A stretch of 64,000 nucleotides of DNA, taken from an uncultured Bilophila sp. GTDB lineage: Bacteria > Desulfobacterota > Desulfovibrionia > Desulfovibrionales > Desulfovibrionaceae. Of the stretch, positions 41,924 to 50,713 are shown in pieces (position 1 is the stretch's first letter; each line of letters begins with the position of its first letter). The notes under the pieces were generated by a model that was given only the letters and a program-made list of their open reading frames with translations, searched no databases and was not told the DNA's origin. Position numbers and translations under genes: made by a program. The stretch is from assembly GCA_910585945.1 (NCBI GenBank), contig CAJUHZ010000007.1:1-64000 (forward strand), given 5' to 3'.

Positions 41924-42844
41924 TCAGGCCGTGGCGCGCAGCCAGCGGGAAACCAAAGCTGAAACATCCGATCCGGCCGAAGGCGCAAACCAGTGAATGC
42001 GCGCATCGGCATTGAACCACGTCAATTGCCGTTTGGCATAGGCCCGAGTGTTTCTGATCCAGAGATCCCGGGCTTCGGCAAGCGTATGTTTTCCGCGCAA
42101 CCAACCCAGCAACTCCCGACAGCCGATGCCCGACCAGCCGGGCGCATCGTCAGGGCATTGCGCAAACTCGGCGCGGGCTTCCTCAAGCGCTCCGGCCTGC
42201 ACCATATGATCTATTCGTGCGGCAAGAAGCGGCGTCAATGTATCCAGAGGAAGCTTCACGCCAATGTGGAGGATATCCGCATCCAGGGGGGGAGGCGTTT
42301 GCGCATGCCACCAGGAAAAGGTTTTTCCCGTTGCCTCAAAGACCTCAAGCGCTCTCACGACTCGCTGGCGATCCCTGGGATGAATTCGGGCGGCGTATTC
42401 AGGGTCAACAAGCCGAAGCCGCTCATGCAGTTTCTCCGGCCCGCCCCGCGCGCACTCGTCGGCAAACCGTCGGGTGACTCCGGCAGGTATTTTGGGAATG
42501 GCGACCATGCCGTCGACAAGCGCGCGGATATAAAGCCCTGTGCCGCCGACAAGCAGGGGGAGCCTGCCCTGCTCTTGCAAGCCTCGCATTCTGGACAGAG
42601 CCAGTTCAGCCCATGCCCCGGCGGACAACGCTTCGCGCGTGGGCAGAAAACCGTACAAAAGATGGGGACAGGCTGCCTGCTGCTGCACGGACGGCTGCGC
42701 CGTGATCACCGGGAAGGCCGTGTAGATCTGGCGCGAATCGGCATTCACGACGCTCATGCCGAAATCCCCGGCAATACGCAAGGCCAAGGCCGACTTGCCT
42801 GCGCCAGTGGGACCGACAAGAGTGATGAAGCGCAAACGGCTCAT
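41924..42844 (-). CDS. miaA: tRNA dimethylallyltransferase
   Basis: 306 residues. P-loop VGPTGAGKSALA near the N-terminus, then NADSRQIYTAFPVITAQP, LLVGGTGLYIRALVDG, and the DxxRVxRALEV motif RDRQRVVRALEVFEATGK. It adds the isopentenyl group to A37 of tRNAs reading UNN codons. The start overlaps the coaD stop by four bases. Confidence 0.95.
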   Translation of the reverse strand: MSRLRFITLVGPTGAGKSALALRIAGDFGMSVVNADSRQIYTAFPVITAQPSVQQQAACPHLLYGFLPTREALSAGAWAELALSRMRGLQEQGRLPLLVGGTGLYIRALVDGMVAIPKIPAGVTRRFADECARGGPEKLHERLRLVDPEYAARIHPRDRQRVVRALEVFEATGKTFSWWHAQTPPPLDADILHIGVKLPLDTLTPLLAARIDHMVQAGALEEARAEFAQCPDDAPGWSGIGCRELLGWLRGKHTLAEARDLWIRNTRAYAKRQLTWFNADARIHWFAPSAGSDVSALVSRWLRATA

Positions 42845-43440
42845 GGTCTTTCTATGGAAAGATCGAGCGTGACGTCCTGTCCGGCGCTTGCATACGGATC
42901 AAGTCCGGGCACAGGTTGCAGCTGAGTCGGCTCAAGCCGGGTGCAGGGCATGCCGAAACGCTTTCGCAAGCAATGCATGACATATTCGGGAACAAGCCCC
43001 TTCACTTCCCCGCCAAGGCTGGCCACTGTTTTGACGACTGTCGAACTGATATACAGCCACCTGTAGTCGGAAATCAAAAACAGGGTCTCGATATCGGGCC
43101 GCAGCTTGCGATTGAGCAATGAGGTCTGGAATTCGTACTCGAAATCGGAAACCGCGCGCAAACCGCGCAATATGGTTCTTACCTTTCGCCGCGCCACATA
43201 GTCTACCAGCAGGCCGGCAAACGGCTCTACAATAATATCCGGCTCCCGCGCGAACACGGTCTCGGCCATGTTGACGCGCTCTTCCAGGGAGAAAAGCGGA
43301 GATTTGCCCGTGTCCGCCGCCACGGCCACAATGACCTTGTCAAACATGTGCAGGCCACGCCGCACAATATTGGCGTGCCCATTGGTAAGAGGATCGAAGG
43401 TGCCCGGATAAATCGCTACGCGCTTTGAAGGAATTGCCAT
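42841..43440 (-). CDS. coaD: Phosphopantetheine adenylyltransferase
   Basis: 199 residues; the usual length is about 160. VAIYPGTFDPLTNGHANIVRR (T/HxGH nucleotidyltransferase site), RGLRAVSDFEYEFQ and the C-terminal WLYISSTVVKTVASLGGEV are conserved. About 35 extra residues at the C-terminus are not part of the known fold. It makes dephospho-CoA. The gene starts inside the end of rsmD (25-base overlap). Confidence 0.95.
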   Translation of the reverse strand: MAIPSKRVAIYPGTFDPLTNGHANIVRRGLHMFDKVIVAVAADTGKSPLFSLEERVNMAETVFAREPDIIVEPFAGLLVDYVARRKVRTILRGLRAVSDFEYEFQTSLLNRKLRPDIETLFLISDYRWLYISSTVVKTVASLGGEVKGLVPEYVMHCLRKRFGMPCTRLEPTQLQPVPGLDPYASAGQDVTLDLSIERP

Positions 43441-43994
43441 AAAAGTATCCGCGTCTGTCCGTAGGTTCTCTCGGTTTCAAGATGCAAACCATCTCCGCCG
43501 GCAGCAACAAGTGAAGCTGCCGGGAGCGACGCCTCCACCTCCGCCAGAAGAAAGCCGCCAGGCGCAAGCCAGCCGCCCCGCTGAACAGCGGTCAGGGTAG
43601 GCGCAAGCCTGTTCTCGCCATAAGGCGGATCGACAAAAACGATGTCGTAGGCCTGACCCGTCCCGGGGCGTAAAAAGCGGGCCACGTCAGCAGCCACAAT
43701 ACGACATTGATCCGGCCCCATGCCCAGGGCTTCGGCATTGCGCCGCAAGCACTCCACCGCGGCCGCGGCTTTCTCGACAAGGCAGATTTCCGGCGCTCCC
43801 CGGCTTGCCGCTTCAAAGCCAAGGCTCCCACTTCCGGCAAACAGATCAAGCACCCGCACCCCACCCCAGACGATGCCGCGGGCTTCGAGCATGGAAAAAA
43901 CGGCTTCACGCACACGGGAGGTGGCGGGACGGTATCCGGGGCCGCTTGTCGTCTTCAGGCTTCGCCCCCTGAACATGCCGGCTGTAATACGCAT
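43416..43994 (-). CDS. rsmD: 16S rRNA (guanine-966-N2)-methyltransferase
   Basis: 192 residues from the ATG at 43994, chosen because the family begins MRITAGMFRGRSLK and GAGGA precedes it. A GTG at 44093 that overlaps the previous stop codon would add 33 residues and is the alternative. The SAM site is VRVLDLFAGSGSLGFEAASRG and the catalytic motif DPPYG (NPPY type). rsmD next to coaD is a widespread pairing. Confidence 0.9.
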   Translation of the reverse strand: MRITAGMFRGRSLKTTSGPGYRPATSRVREAVFSMLEARGIVWGGVRVLDLFAGSGSLGFEAASRGAPEICLVEKAAAAVECLRRNAEALGMGPDQCRIVAADVARFLRPGTGQAYDIVFVDPPYGENRLAPTLTAVQRGGWLAPGGFLLAEVEASLPAASLVAAGGDGLHLETERTYGQTRILLWQFLQSA

Positions 43995-44089
43995 GGCATC
44001 CTCATGTGTTGCGGCTGGAACATTGCCCGCCGCAACGTCTGTCTTCATTCTGTTCTTCATGCCCGCCATACGGACGCGGACGGGATCGC

Positions 44090-45706
44090 TCACAACTGGG
44101 CCAGCACGGATAAAAATTCCTTGTTCAATTCCAGGATGCGATCGCGGATATCCACCTGCTCTTCCCAGGGGAGTTTCTCTGCATCGCTCAGCCTGCGCTT
44201 GAGTTGATCAAGTTTGGCCGTGGTTTCTTCCAGCAGGAAGGACCAATTGACATGCGGCTGGCTGGGCCGGGCTGTGACGAACATATGCGGCGCGGCCCCC
44301 GGTTCAAGCGTCATTTCTTCAAGGTAGGAGGGAATGCTCACCTGCAAACCAAAGCGCTCCTCAATCAGGCGGCCAAGCGTCCGCTGCGCCTTTTCTTCAC
44401 CATGCACCAGCACGACTTGCATCCCCGGACGCCGCATCCCGTCGATCCACTCCAGCAACTGACTCTGGCCCGCGTGGGCGGAAAAGCCGCCAATGGTAAA
44501 AACCCTGGCCTTGATCGCCACATCCTCGTTGAAAAGCCGGATGGAAGACGCGCCGTCCACAATTTTTCGTCCGGGCGTGCCCACGCCCTGATAGCCGACA
44601 AACACGATGCTGGCGCCGGGACGCCAGGCATTGTGGCGGAGATGGTGCTTGATCCGTCCGGCGTTGCACATGCCGCTGGCGGAAATGATGACGGCCGGCC
44701 CGGCCAGCGTGTTCAGGGCCTGGGACTCCGCCGCGTTGAGCGTGAATCTGAGCTGGGGGAGATAAACGTCCGTTCGGCCCATGACGTCCGCCTCCCGTGT
44801 GTCCAGATAGGCGGCAAAATCCCTGAACACCTCCGTGGCCCGTATGGCCAGCGGACTGTCCACAAAAATGGGCATGTCGTCGGGCAGCTTTCCCTTGCGG
44901 CGCAAAAGATACAGGCAATACAGGATCTCCTGCGTGCGACCGATGGCAAAGGCGGGGATGATCACCTTGTCGCGCCGGCTGTAACTGTATGCTATCGCCT
45001 CGGCCAGTTCCTCCAGAGTATCCGCCTCATTCTTGTGATTGCGATCGCCGTAGGTGCTTTCGATAAAAAGGTAGTCCACCGGCGAAGGCACGGCCGGATC
45101 GTGCATGAGCAACGTGCCCGGACGTCCAAGATCCCCCGAAAAAAGAAGGCGCGTGATCTTGCCGTCCTCCGTAATGCGCACTTCAAGAAACGCCGATCCG
45201 AGAATATGCCCGGCGTCCTGATAGACGACCTCAATACCGGGACAGGGCTGAAAGGGCTGTCCGTACTCGACTGTTTTCAATCGTTCGGGAATGCGTCGGG
45301 CGTCCTCCGTCGTATACAACGGCTCGACGTTTCTGCCTGCGCCGCCCTGCCCGCCGCGTCGGTTCTGCTTTTTCCGCTTCCACTCCGCTTCCATTTCCTG
45401 AATATGGGCGCTGTCTTCGAGCATGAGGCCGACCAGAGCCGCCGTGGGGGGCGTGCAGTACACGGGTCCGCCAAAACCTTCCCGCGCGAGCCGGGGCAAA
45501 AGGCCCGAATGATCGATATGCGCGTGAGTAAGAAGAACAAAACGGATATCGGCGGGACGGTGATTCTGGATGTCGAAATTACGCGCCTCTATGGCGGAGT
45601 TGCCCTGATGCATGCCGCAATCCACGCAAAAACGGATGCCGCACGCTTCCACAAGGTAACAGGAACCGGTAACAGTCTGTGCCGCGCCGAGAAAATGAAT
45701 TTTCAT
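44090..45706 (-). CDS. MBL-fold/beta-CASP RNase-like protein
   Basis: 538 residues from MKIHFLGAAQTVTGSCYLVE, six bases after GAGG. Metallo-beta-lactamase motif LTHAHIDHSG (H61, H63, D65, H66), further zinc ligands in DAGHILGSAF and FSGDLGRPG, then a beta-CASP domain and a C-terminal RMMBL part with GFSAHAGQSQLLEWI. This is the CPSF-like/YciF-type bacterial group acting on RNA. A C-terminal helical tail (about 490-538) may mediate oligomerisation. It heads the rsmD-coaD-miaA run, which suggests RNA processing. Confidence 0.88.
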   Translation of the reverse strand: MKIHFLGAAQTVTGSCYLVEACGIRFCVDCGMHQGNSAIEARNFDIQNHRPADIRFVLLTHAHIDHSGLLPRLAREGFGGPVYCTPPTAALVGLMLEDSAHIQEMEAEWKRKKQNRRGGQGGAGRNVEPLYTTEDARRIPERLKTVEYGQPFQPCPGIEVVYQDAGHILGSAFLEVRITEDGKITRLLFSGDLGRPGTLLMHDPAVPSPVDYLFIESTYGDRNHKNEADTLEELAEAIAYSYSRRDKVIIPAFAIGRTQEILYCLYLLRRKGKLPDDMPIFVDSPLAIRATEVFRDFAAYLDTREADVMGRTDVYLPQLRFTLNAAESQALNTLAGPAVIISASGMCNAGRIKHHLRHNAWRPGASIVFVGYQGVGTPGRKIVDGASSIRLFNEDVAIKARVFTIGGFSAHAGQSQLLEWIDGMRRPGMQVVLVHGEEKAQRTLGRLIEERFGLQVSIPSYLEEMTLEPGAAPHMFVTARPSQPHVNWSFLLEETTAKLDQLKRRLSDAEKLPWEEQVDIRDRILELNKEFLSVLAQL

Positions 45707-45833
45707 ACCGTCCTCACGGGTAAGGAAAGCGCCGGCCCGCTCCAGGGCCGCCCGCAGGAGAAAATCTTTACAGCCCTTGGCAGCATAGACACAGATGCGG
45801 CACAATGACAAGAAAAAACAGCGAAAAGCGGCA

Positions 45834-45862
45834 TTGCCCCCCGCCCTGTCGTCCGCTATACT
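45834..45862 (+). promoter_or_regulatory. Sigma-70 promoter of the LOG-family gene
   Basis: TTGCCC at 45834-45839, a 17-base spacer and TATACT at 45857-45862, about 29 bases before the ATG at 45891. Confidence 0.65.
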
Positions 45863-45890
45863 GCGAACCTTACCGACAAGGAGTGTGCCT

Positions 45891-46541
45891 ATGCTTCAGA
45901 CGCCTGTTGATCTTCTTTCCATCCGCGAGTCGTGGCGGCTTTTCAGAATCCTGGCCGAACTGGTGGACGGGTTTGAAACCTTGAACGATATCGGCCCATG
46001 CGTGTCCATCTTCGGATCCGCAAGAGTCAGGCCGGATTCTCCGCTGTATGCCGAAGCCGAAGAGATTGCCCGCCTGCTTGTGGAATCGGGCTACGGCGTC
46101 ATCACAGGAGGGGGGCCGGGCCTGATGGAGGCCGGCAACAAGGGCGCTTCCGAAGCGCAAGGCGTCTCTGTCGGCCTGCACATTCACCTTCCGCATGAGC
46201 AGGACTGCAACAAATATGTGAAAACGCGCTGCGATTTTCGCTATTTTTTCCTCAGAAAGCTTATGTTCGTGAAGTATGCGCAAGCCTATGTCGTCATGCC
46301 GGGCGGTATGGGAACGCTTGATGAACTCTCGGAAGCCTTTGTTCTGGCGCAAACAAAACGCATCAAACCCCTTCCCATCATTTTATACCAGCGAGATTAC
46401 TGGAACGGACTCCTCGAATGGCTCCGCACGAAAATGGTTGAGGAAGGGTTTATCAGAAATCAGGAGCTTGATGAAATCATCAGCATCTGCGAAACGCCGG
46501 AAGAAGTCGTGCGGGAAATTCGGCGGCGGGTCATCCTGTAA
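45891..46541 (+). CDS. LOG-family nucleotide 5'-monophosphate phosphoribohydrolase
   Basis: 216 residues from the ATG preceded by AAGGAG. The fold signatures GGGPGLMEAGNKGA and MPGGMGTLDELSEA identify the TIGR00730/LOG group, which removes the base from AMP-type nucleotides (cytokinin activation in plants, PpnN-like roles in bacteria). SIFGSARV is the N-terminal beta strand. The stop codon is followed directly by repeat P copy D. Confidence 0.88.
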   Translation: MLQTPVDLLSIRESWRLFRILAELVDGFETLNDIGPCVSIFGSARVRPDSPLYAEAEEIARLLVESGYGVITGGGPGLMEAGNKGASEAQGVSVGLHIHLPHEQDCNKYVKTRCDFRYFFLRKLMFVKYAQAYVVMPGGMGTLDELSEAFVLAQTKRIKPLPIILYQRDYWNGLLEWLRTKMVEEGFIRNQELDEIISICETPEEVVREIRRRVIL

Positions 46542-46640
46542 AAGCCATTTCATGGTTCACACAATCCATATGAAATGACTTGAACGCGGCGGCAGCGCCG
46601 CTGTGAACGGGCCGAAAAGCGTATTTTTGGCGAGGCGCCC
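46542..46640 (+). repeat. Palindromic intergenic repeat P, copy D
   Basis: Begins on the base after the LOG stop codon. Arms AAGCCATTTCAT and ATGAAATGACTT (46570-46581) flank a 16-base loop. Then come a GCGGC/GCCGC hairpin and GGGCCGAAAAGCGTATTTTTGG, corresponding to the tail of the other copies. Confidence 0.7.
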
Positions 46641-46751
46641 CCTTCCTAACGGCTTGCCCCCTTACCGGCGAACGGGTATCACTTGGCAACGAACCTGACA
46701 GGCTCTCCCCGGTAGAGGGAGCCTCCTACGCATGAAACCGCCGGAGTCAGA

Positions 46752-48350
46752 ATGCCGAACACCTTGTGGTCATATCTGAAACAGGCGCTCCGTCGCCTGG
46801 GGCCTCTGCTTGTGGCATGTATTTTCGCCGGGGCCGTTTGGCTGCTCTACCGTGAAATCAGCAAATACAGTGTGGCCGACATCCGGATGAGTCTTTCGCG
46901 GATTTCCCTGTCGCACATTCTCCTGTCCGTTTTTCTGACGGTCATCAATTACATCATTCTCATCGGCTATGACTGGCTGGCGCTGAGGGGCATTCATAAA
47001 ACCCTGCCCCTGACAAGAGTGTCGCTCGTTTCCTTTGTGGGGCAGGCGGTCAGCTACAACTTTGGCGCGCTTCTGGGCGGCAGCACCGTGCGCTACCGTT
47101 TTTATTCGGCATGGGGATTTTCTCCCCTTGATATCGTGCGCCTCGTGCTTATGCTGGCCATCACCTTCTGGGTGGGCGCACTCGGACTTGTAGGGGCCAT
47201 TTTCATGATCGCCCCCCCGGCCATTCCGCCGGAACTCGGCCTGCACCTGCCGGTGCAGGACATCCGCCCTCTCGGGGCCGTGCTTTTTCTGGCGGCCATG
47301 AGTTATCTTGTGATCTGCAAGCTCGTTCACAAGCCGATCCATATTTTCGGCAAGGAGTTCGCCTTCCCGCCCTTCCGCATCGCCGTGGCGCAAGCGCTCG
47401 TGGCGGGGGCCGATCTTGTTGCGGCGGGGGCCTGCCTGTATGTGCTGCTCCCCCCGGATTCGGGACTTTCCTTCATCGAATTCCTGCCGACGTACCTGCT
47501 GGCCATGGTCGCCGTAGTGCTCACGCATGTGCCTGGCGGGGCCGGCGTGCTTGAAGTTGTCATCCTGCACCTGACGTCGGCCGACCCGCAGGATATCTTC
47601 GCCGCGCTGATCTGCTTCCGCGCCATTTATTACCTGCTCCCCCTGCTCGGGGCGGCTATAGTCTTCGCCATCTACGAAATCCGCCAGCAGACCGCGCAGG
47701 CGACGGGGGCGCTGCACGATGCCGGACGCTGGATGCGCGCCTTTGCGCCCACGGTCATGGCCTTCGCCGTTTTCGGCATGGGCGCGTTGCTCTGTTTTTC
47801 GGTGACCTTGCCCATCAGCCCCGAACGACTGGAACGGACTGTCGCCTGGATTCCCCTGCAAGTCATGGAAAGCGCGAGTGTCATGGCCGGGCTTGTCGGA
47901 GTTGCGCTGCTGTTCCTTGCGCCGGGCTTGCAGCACCGCCAGCGTCACGCCTGGCGCATTGTCATGGGGCTTTTGTGGGTCGGTCTTGTCGCCTCCCTCG
48001 CCTCTTCGCTCAACTGGATCGTCGCGATCCTTCTTGTGATCGGGATTTTTTCCGTCCACTCCATCCGCCAGCGCTGTCGCCGCCTGTCTTCCCTCTGGAA
48101 ACTCCGGGTTTCTCCGCGCTGGCTGGCGGGATCGGCGGCAATCCCGGTATGCGCGGCCGGTCTTGGCATTGTCCTCCATCATGCCGATCCCTTCCCGGCC
48201 GAATTCTGGTCCCTCGCCGGCTATACGGCGGAAGCGCCGCGGCTCGCGCGCATCATGACAGCGCAGGCTCTGCTTTTTCTCGCTCTCGCCCTGGGGTATG
48301 CGCGTACCGCGCCCCTGCGTCGGCGCAACGTCAAGAAAGGCGCCGCCTGA
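46752..48350 (+). CDS. MprF-like lysylphosphatidylglycerol synthase TM-domain (UPF0104) protein
   Basis: 532 residues with about 13-14 hydrophobic segments. The N-terminal part (about 15-320) matches the flippase domain of MprF: LALRGIHKTLPLTRV, YNFGALLGGSTVRYRFYSAWG, THVPGGAGVLEVVIL. The C-terminal aminoacyl-transferase domain of full MprF is missing; the remaining 200 residues are further membrane segments. It may flip or transport a lipid. The leader upstream holds an AGGCTC/GAGCCT hairpin at about 46700-46724. Confidence 0.8.
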   Translation: MPNTLWSYLKQALRRLGPLLVACIFAGAVWLLYREISKYSVADIRMSLSRISLSHILLSVFLTVINYIILIGYDWLALRGIHKTLPLTRVSLVSFVGQAVSYNFGALLGGSTVRYRFYSAWGFSPLDIVRLVLMLAITFWVGALGLVGAIFMIAPPAIPPELGLHLPVQDIRPLGAVLFLAAMSYLVICKLVHKPIHIFGKEFAFPPFRIAVAQALVAGADLVAAGACLYVLLPPDSGLSFIEFLPTYLLAMVAVVLTHVPGGAGVLEVVILHLTSADPQDIFAALICFRAIYYLLPLLGAAIVFAIYEIRQQTAQATGALHDAGRWMRAFAPTVMAFAVFGMGALLCFSVTLPISPERLERTVAWIPLQVMESASVMAGLVGVALLFLAPGLQHRQRHAWRIVMGLLWVGLVASLASSLNWIVAILLVIGIFSVHSIRQRCRRLSSLWKLRVSPRWLAGSAAIPVCAAGLGIVLHHADPFPAEFWSLAGYTAEAPRLARIMTAQALLFLALALGYARTAPLRRRNVKKGAA

Positions 48351-48477
48351 TCCGGACCGGCCCCGTCTGCCGCAACCACTGTGGACTTGAACATCAGATC
48401 GGCATAGAATGCCAGCCGGCGAGAGCGCGTATGAGCGCTCCAAACAGCGTCACCACGAGTTACCGGAGCAACGAACA

Positions 48478-49860
48478 ATGGCATTTGCGGACTTCCAGGC
48501 CAAACAGCAGCAAAACAAGCAGAAGGCTGTTTTGCGCGACTATTTCGTCAAGCGTTCAGGGCAACTGCTTTGCCTCTCCGACGATCCGACGTTTGTCAAT
48601 CTGTTGCGGCTTACGGTCAAGGAACTGGCCGTAAACCAGCCGGAACTCATTGTTCTCATTCCCGATGCCTCCAGAGCGCTGAAAGCGATTTCCGACTCCT
48701 TCGCCGCCGACAAGAAGCCGGCCCTGTTCATTGAGCGGGTCATGGGAACCACAGGCGAAACAAGCTTTCTGGTCAAGCAATTCCGGGAAAGTTTCCCAGA
48801 ACTGCGCATTTTCGTCATGACGACGACGGCCGAAAAAGGCAGAATCATGCTGCTCTATGAATCGGGCGCGGACAACTTCGTCCTGAAGCCCATCAGCAGC
48901 ATTGATCTCATTGAAAAAATGTCCGCGACCTTGCGCCAGCCAAGCGTCATCCGCCAGCTTCTCGACAAGGCGCGTACGCTCATCGTCAAAAATGTCAGCA
49001 AGGAAGCTATCAAGATCACTCAGAAAGTGCTCGAAGTCAAACCGGACAACGCGTCCGGCTACGTTGTCATGGGCGATGCCCTGCGCGTGTCCGGCATGGC
49101 GGACAAGGCGCAGGTGGCCTACGAGCGCGCCTGCAAATACTCGGAAGACTATCTGGAGCCGTTGCAAAAGCTGGTGGATCTCGCCAGAGAAACCGGCAAG
49201 CCGGACATGCAGCTTGAATATCTGAAACGCCTTGACACCCTTTCCCCGCTCAATGCGCAACGCAAGGTGGAAATGGGCGAACTCCAGGTGACGCTCGGCA
49301 ACACGGAAGCCGCCAAGCAGCTTTTCGACACGGCAGTGCACCGCGCCTACAAGGACGCCATGGCGCAGGTTGCAGCGATGACGGAAAAAATCGCCGTTTC
49401 CCTGCAGGAAGCCGATCCGGTTCAGGCCGAGAAATACCTGCGCCGTTGTCTGGAACTGAAGGGCAATGACCTGACCGTGGACGATCTTTCCACCTTCAAC
49501 CAGCTTGGCATCAGCCTGCGCAAGCAGGGACGGTGGCAGGACGCCATTGTCGAATACAAAAAGGCGCTCAAAATCGCTCCACAGGCGGAAGTGCTCTTTT
49601 ACAACATCGCCATGGCCCATGCCGAGGGCAAAGAGTACGACACGGCCATACGCTCCATGCTCAAGGCGCTTTCCCTCAACTCCGGCCTGCCGCGCAGTTC
49701 CGCCGGCATCGCGTACAATATGGGGCGCGTTTTCTCGCTCGGTTACACCCGGGACAAGGCGATGCAATGTCTGGAAATCGCTCTGGAACTTCAGCCGGAT
49801 CATGAAGCGGCCCGCGCCCTGCTGGATCGAATGCGCGAAGAGGACGAAAAGGAACAGTAA
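48478..49860 (+). CDS. Pseudo-receiver / TPR protein
   Basis: 460 residues. An N-terminal response-regulator receiver-like domain (about 28-150) is followed by about six to seven TPR repeats (170-450). In the receiver the acidic pair SDD (34-36), the switch threonines (115-117) and the K137-P138 pair are present. The phospho-acceptor position is glutamate (ALFIERVMG, E86) in place of aspartate. It may therefore be a permanently active-like scaffold and not a phosphorylation switch. It has no DNA-binding or enzymatic output. Confidence 0.82.
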   Translation: MAFADFQAKQQQNKQKAVLRDYFVKRSGQLLCLSDDPTFVNLLRLTVKELAVNQPELIVLIPDASRALKAISDSFAADKKPALFIERVMGTTGETSFLVKQFRESFPELRIFVMTTTAEKGRIMLLYESGADNFVLKPISSIDLIEKMSATLRQPSVIRQLLDKARTLIVKNVSKEAIKITQKVLEVKPDNASGYVVMGDALRVSGMADKAQVAYERACKYSEDYLEPLQKLVDLARETGKPDMQLEYLKRLDTLSPLNAQRKVEMGELQVTLGNTEAAKQLFDTAVHRAYKDAMAQVAAMTEKIAVSLQEADPVQAEKYLRRCLELKGNDLTVDDLSTFNQLGISLRKQGRWQDAIVEYKKALKIAPQAEVLFYNIAMAHAEGKEYDTAIRSMLKALSLNSGLPRSSAGIAYNMGRVFSLGYTRDKAMQCLEIALELQPDHEAARALLDRMREEDEKEQ

Positions 49861-49954
49861 ATCGTTCGGCAAGTTTTCCCTTGTGAGACGACGTTGCCTG
49901 GAGTAGAAGCCATCCACAAATGGTTTGTGCCGCCAGACGGAGCAGCCATACAAT

Positions 49955-50055
49955 GGCAAAGTCGGGTTCGCTTGCGAAAACCGCGCTTTTCGGTGACACG
50001 ATCTTCATAAATCGACCGCCTGGGATTTATGAAATGAGTTGCAGGAGTCATTCCG
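49955..50055 (-). repeat. P-related palindromic repeat, copy F
   Basis: GGCAAAGTCGGGTTC, GCGAAAACCGCGCTTTTCGG, then the palindrome TTCATAAATC and GATTTATGAA around GACCGCCTGG. It aligns with copy G before pyrG. The repeat lies between the TPR gene and dut, and the gap 49861-50134 holds nothing else that I recognise. Confidence 0.6.
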
Positions 50056-50134
50056 TAAACGGCCAATCTTCACCGCCGACGGCCTGAATCCGCCCGCCCC
50101 AGGGCGGCTGACCCCTGTGGATCGCGCGGAAAAC

Positions 50135-50638
50135 ATGGCTTGGGAGCCTTTGCATTTGTCTATGCCAGCGTCAGAATTTCCCCATATCCGCATACGTTAT
50201 CTGCGCGATGCCAGCCGCCTGTATGGCGACGGTCTCGCTTACGCCACACCAGGTTCCGTCGGGCTTGACCTGCGGGCGTGTCCCCAGGACGCCGCGGACG
50301 AGCTTGTTATTCCATCCGGCGAACGCCTTGCCGTGCCTGCCGGCATCGCAGTGGAACCGCTTGTCGCGGGCGTGGCGGGCTTTGTCTACTCAAGGAGCGG
50401 CCTTGGCGCCTTGCAGGGGCTTGTCGTGGCTCAGGGCGTGGGCGTTATTGACCCCGACTATCGCGGTGAAATCACCGTGGTTCTGCTCAATACCTCGGAC
50501 AAGGAACGGCGTGTCCGCCGGGGAGATCGCATCGCCCAACTTCTTTTTCAACCGGCGTTTCGCGTTCAGTTGGAGAAAGCCGAAGATCTCGGCACGACCA
50601 CGCGAGGCGAAGGCGGCTTCGGCCATACTGGACGATGA
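50135..50638 (+). CDS. dut: dUTP diphosphatase
   Basis: About 167 residues. The five trimeric dUTPase motifs are present: ATPGSVGLDLRA, YSRSGLGAL, GVGVIDPDYRGEITVVL, RRGDRIAQLLFQ and the C-terminal RGEGGFGHTGR. It hydrolyses dUTP to dUMP and keeps uracil out of DNA. The start is uncertain: ATG at 50135 (weak GCGGA) or 50162 give 167 or 158 residues; a TTG at 50039 runs close to the repeat and is unlikely. Confidence 0.93.
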   Translation: MAWEPLHLSMPASEFPHIRIRYLRDASRLYGDGLAYATPGSVGLDLRACPQDAADELVIPSGERLAVPAGIAVEPLVAGVAGFVYSRSGLGALQGLVVAQGVGVIDPDYRGEITVVLLNTSDKERRVRRGDRIAQLLFQPAFRVQLEKAEDLGTTTRGEGGFGHTGR

Positions 50639-50713
50639 GCGGCGAAAGCCGCTTCACGCCTGCTTCCATTTATTGCTTTTTTATCTCAGCACGTCTTGCA
50701 AGGATGTAATGTC

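Noticed and set aside
46640..46751. Riboswitch in front of the MprF-like gene
   Set aside because: A single AGGCTC/GAGCCT hairpin is present, but I could not match the conserved cores of yybP-ykoY, fluoride, cobalamin or c-di-GMP riboswitches.
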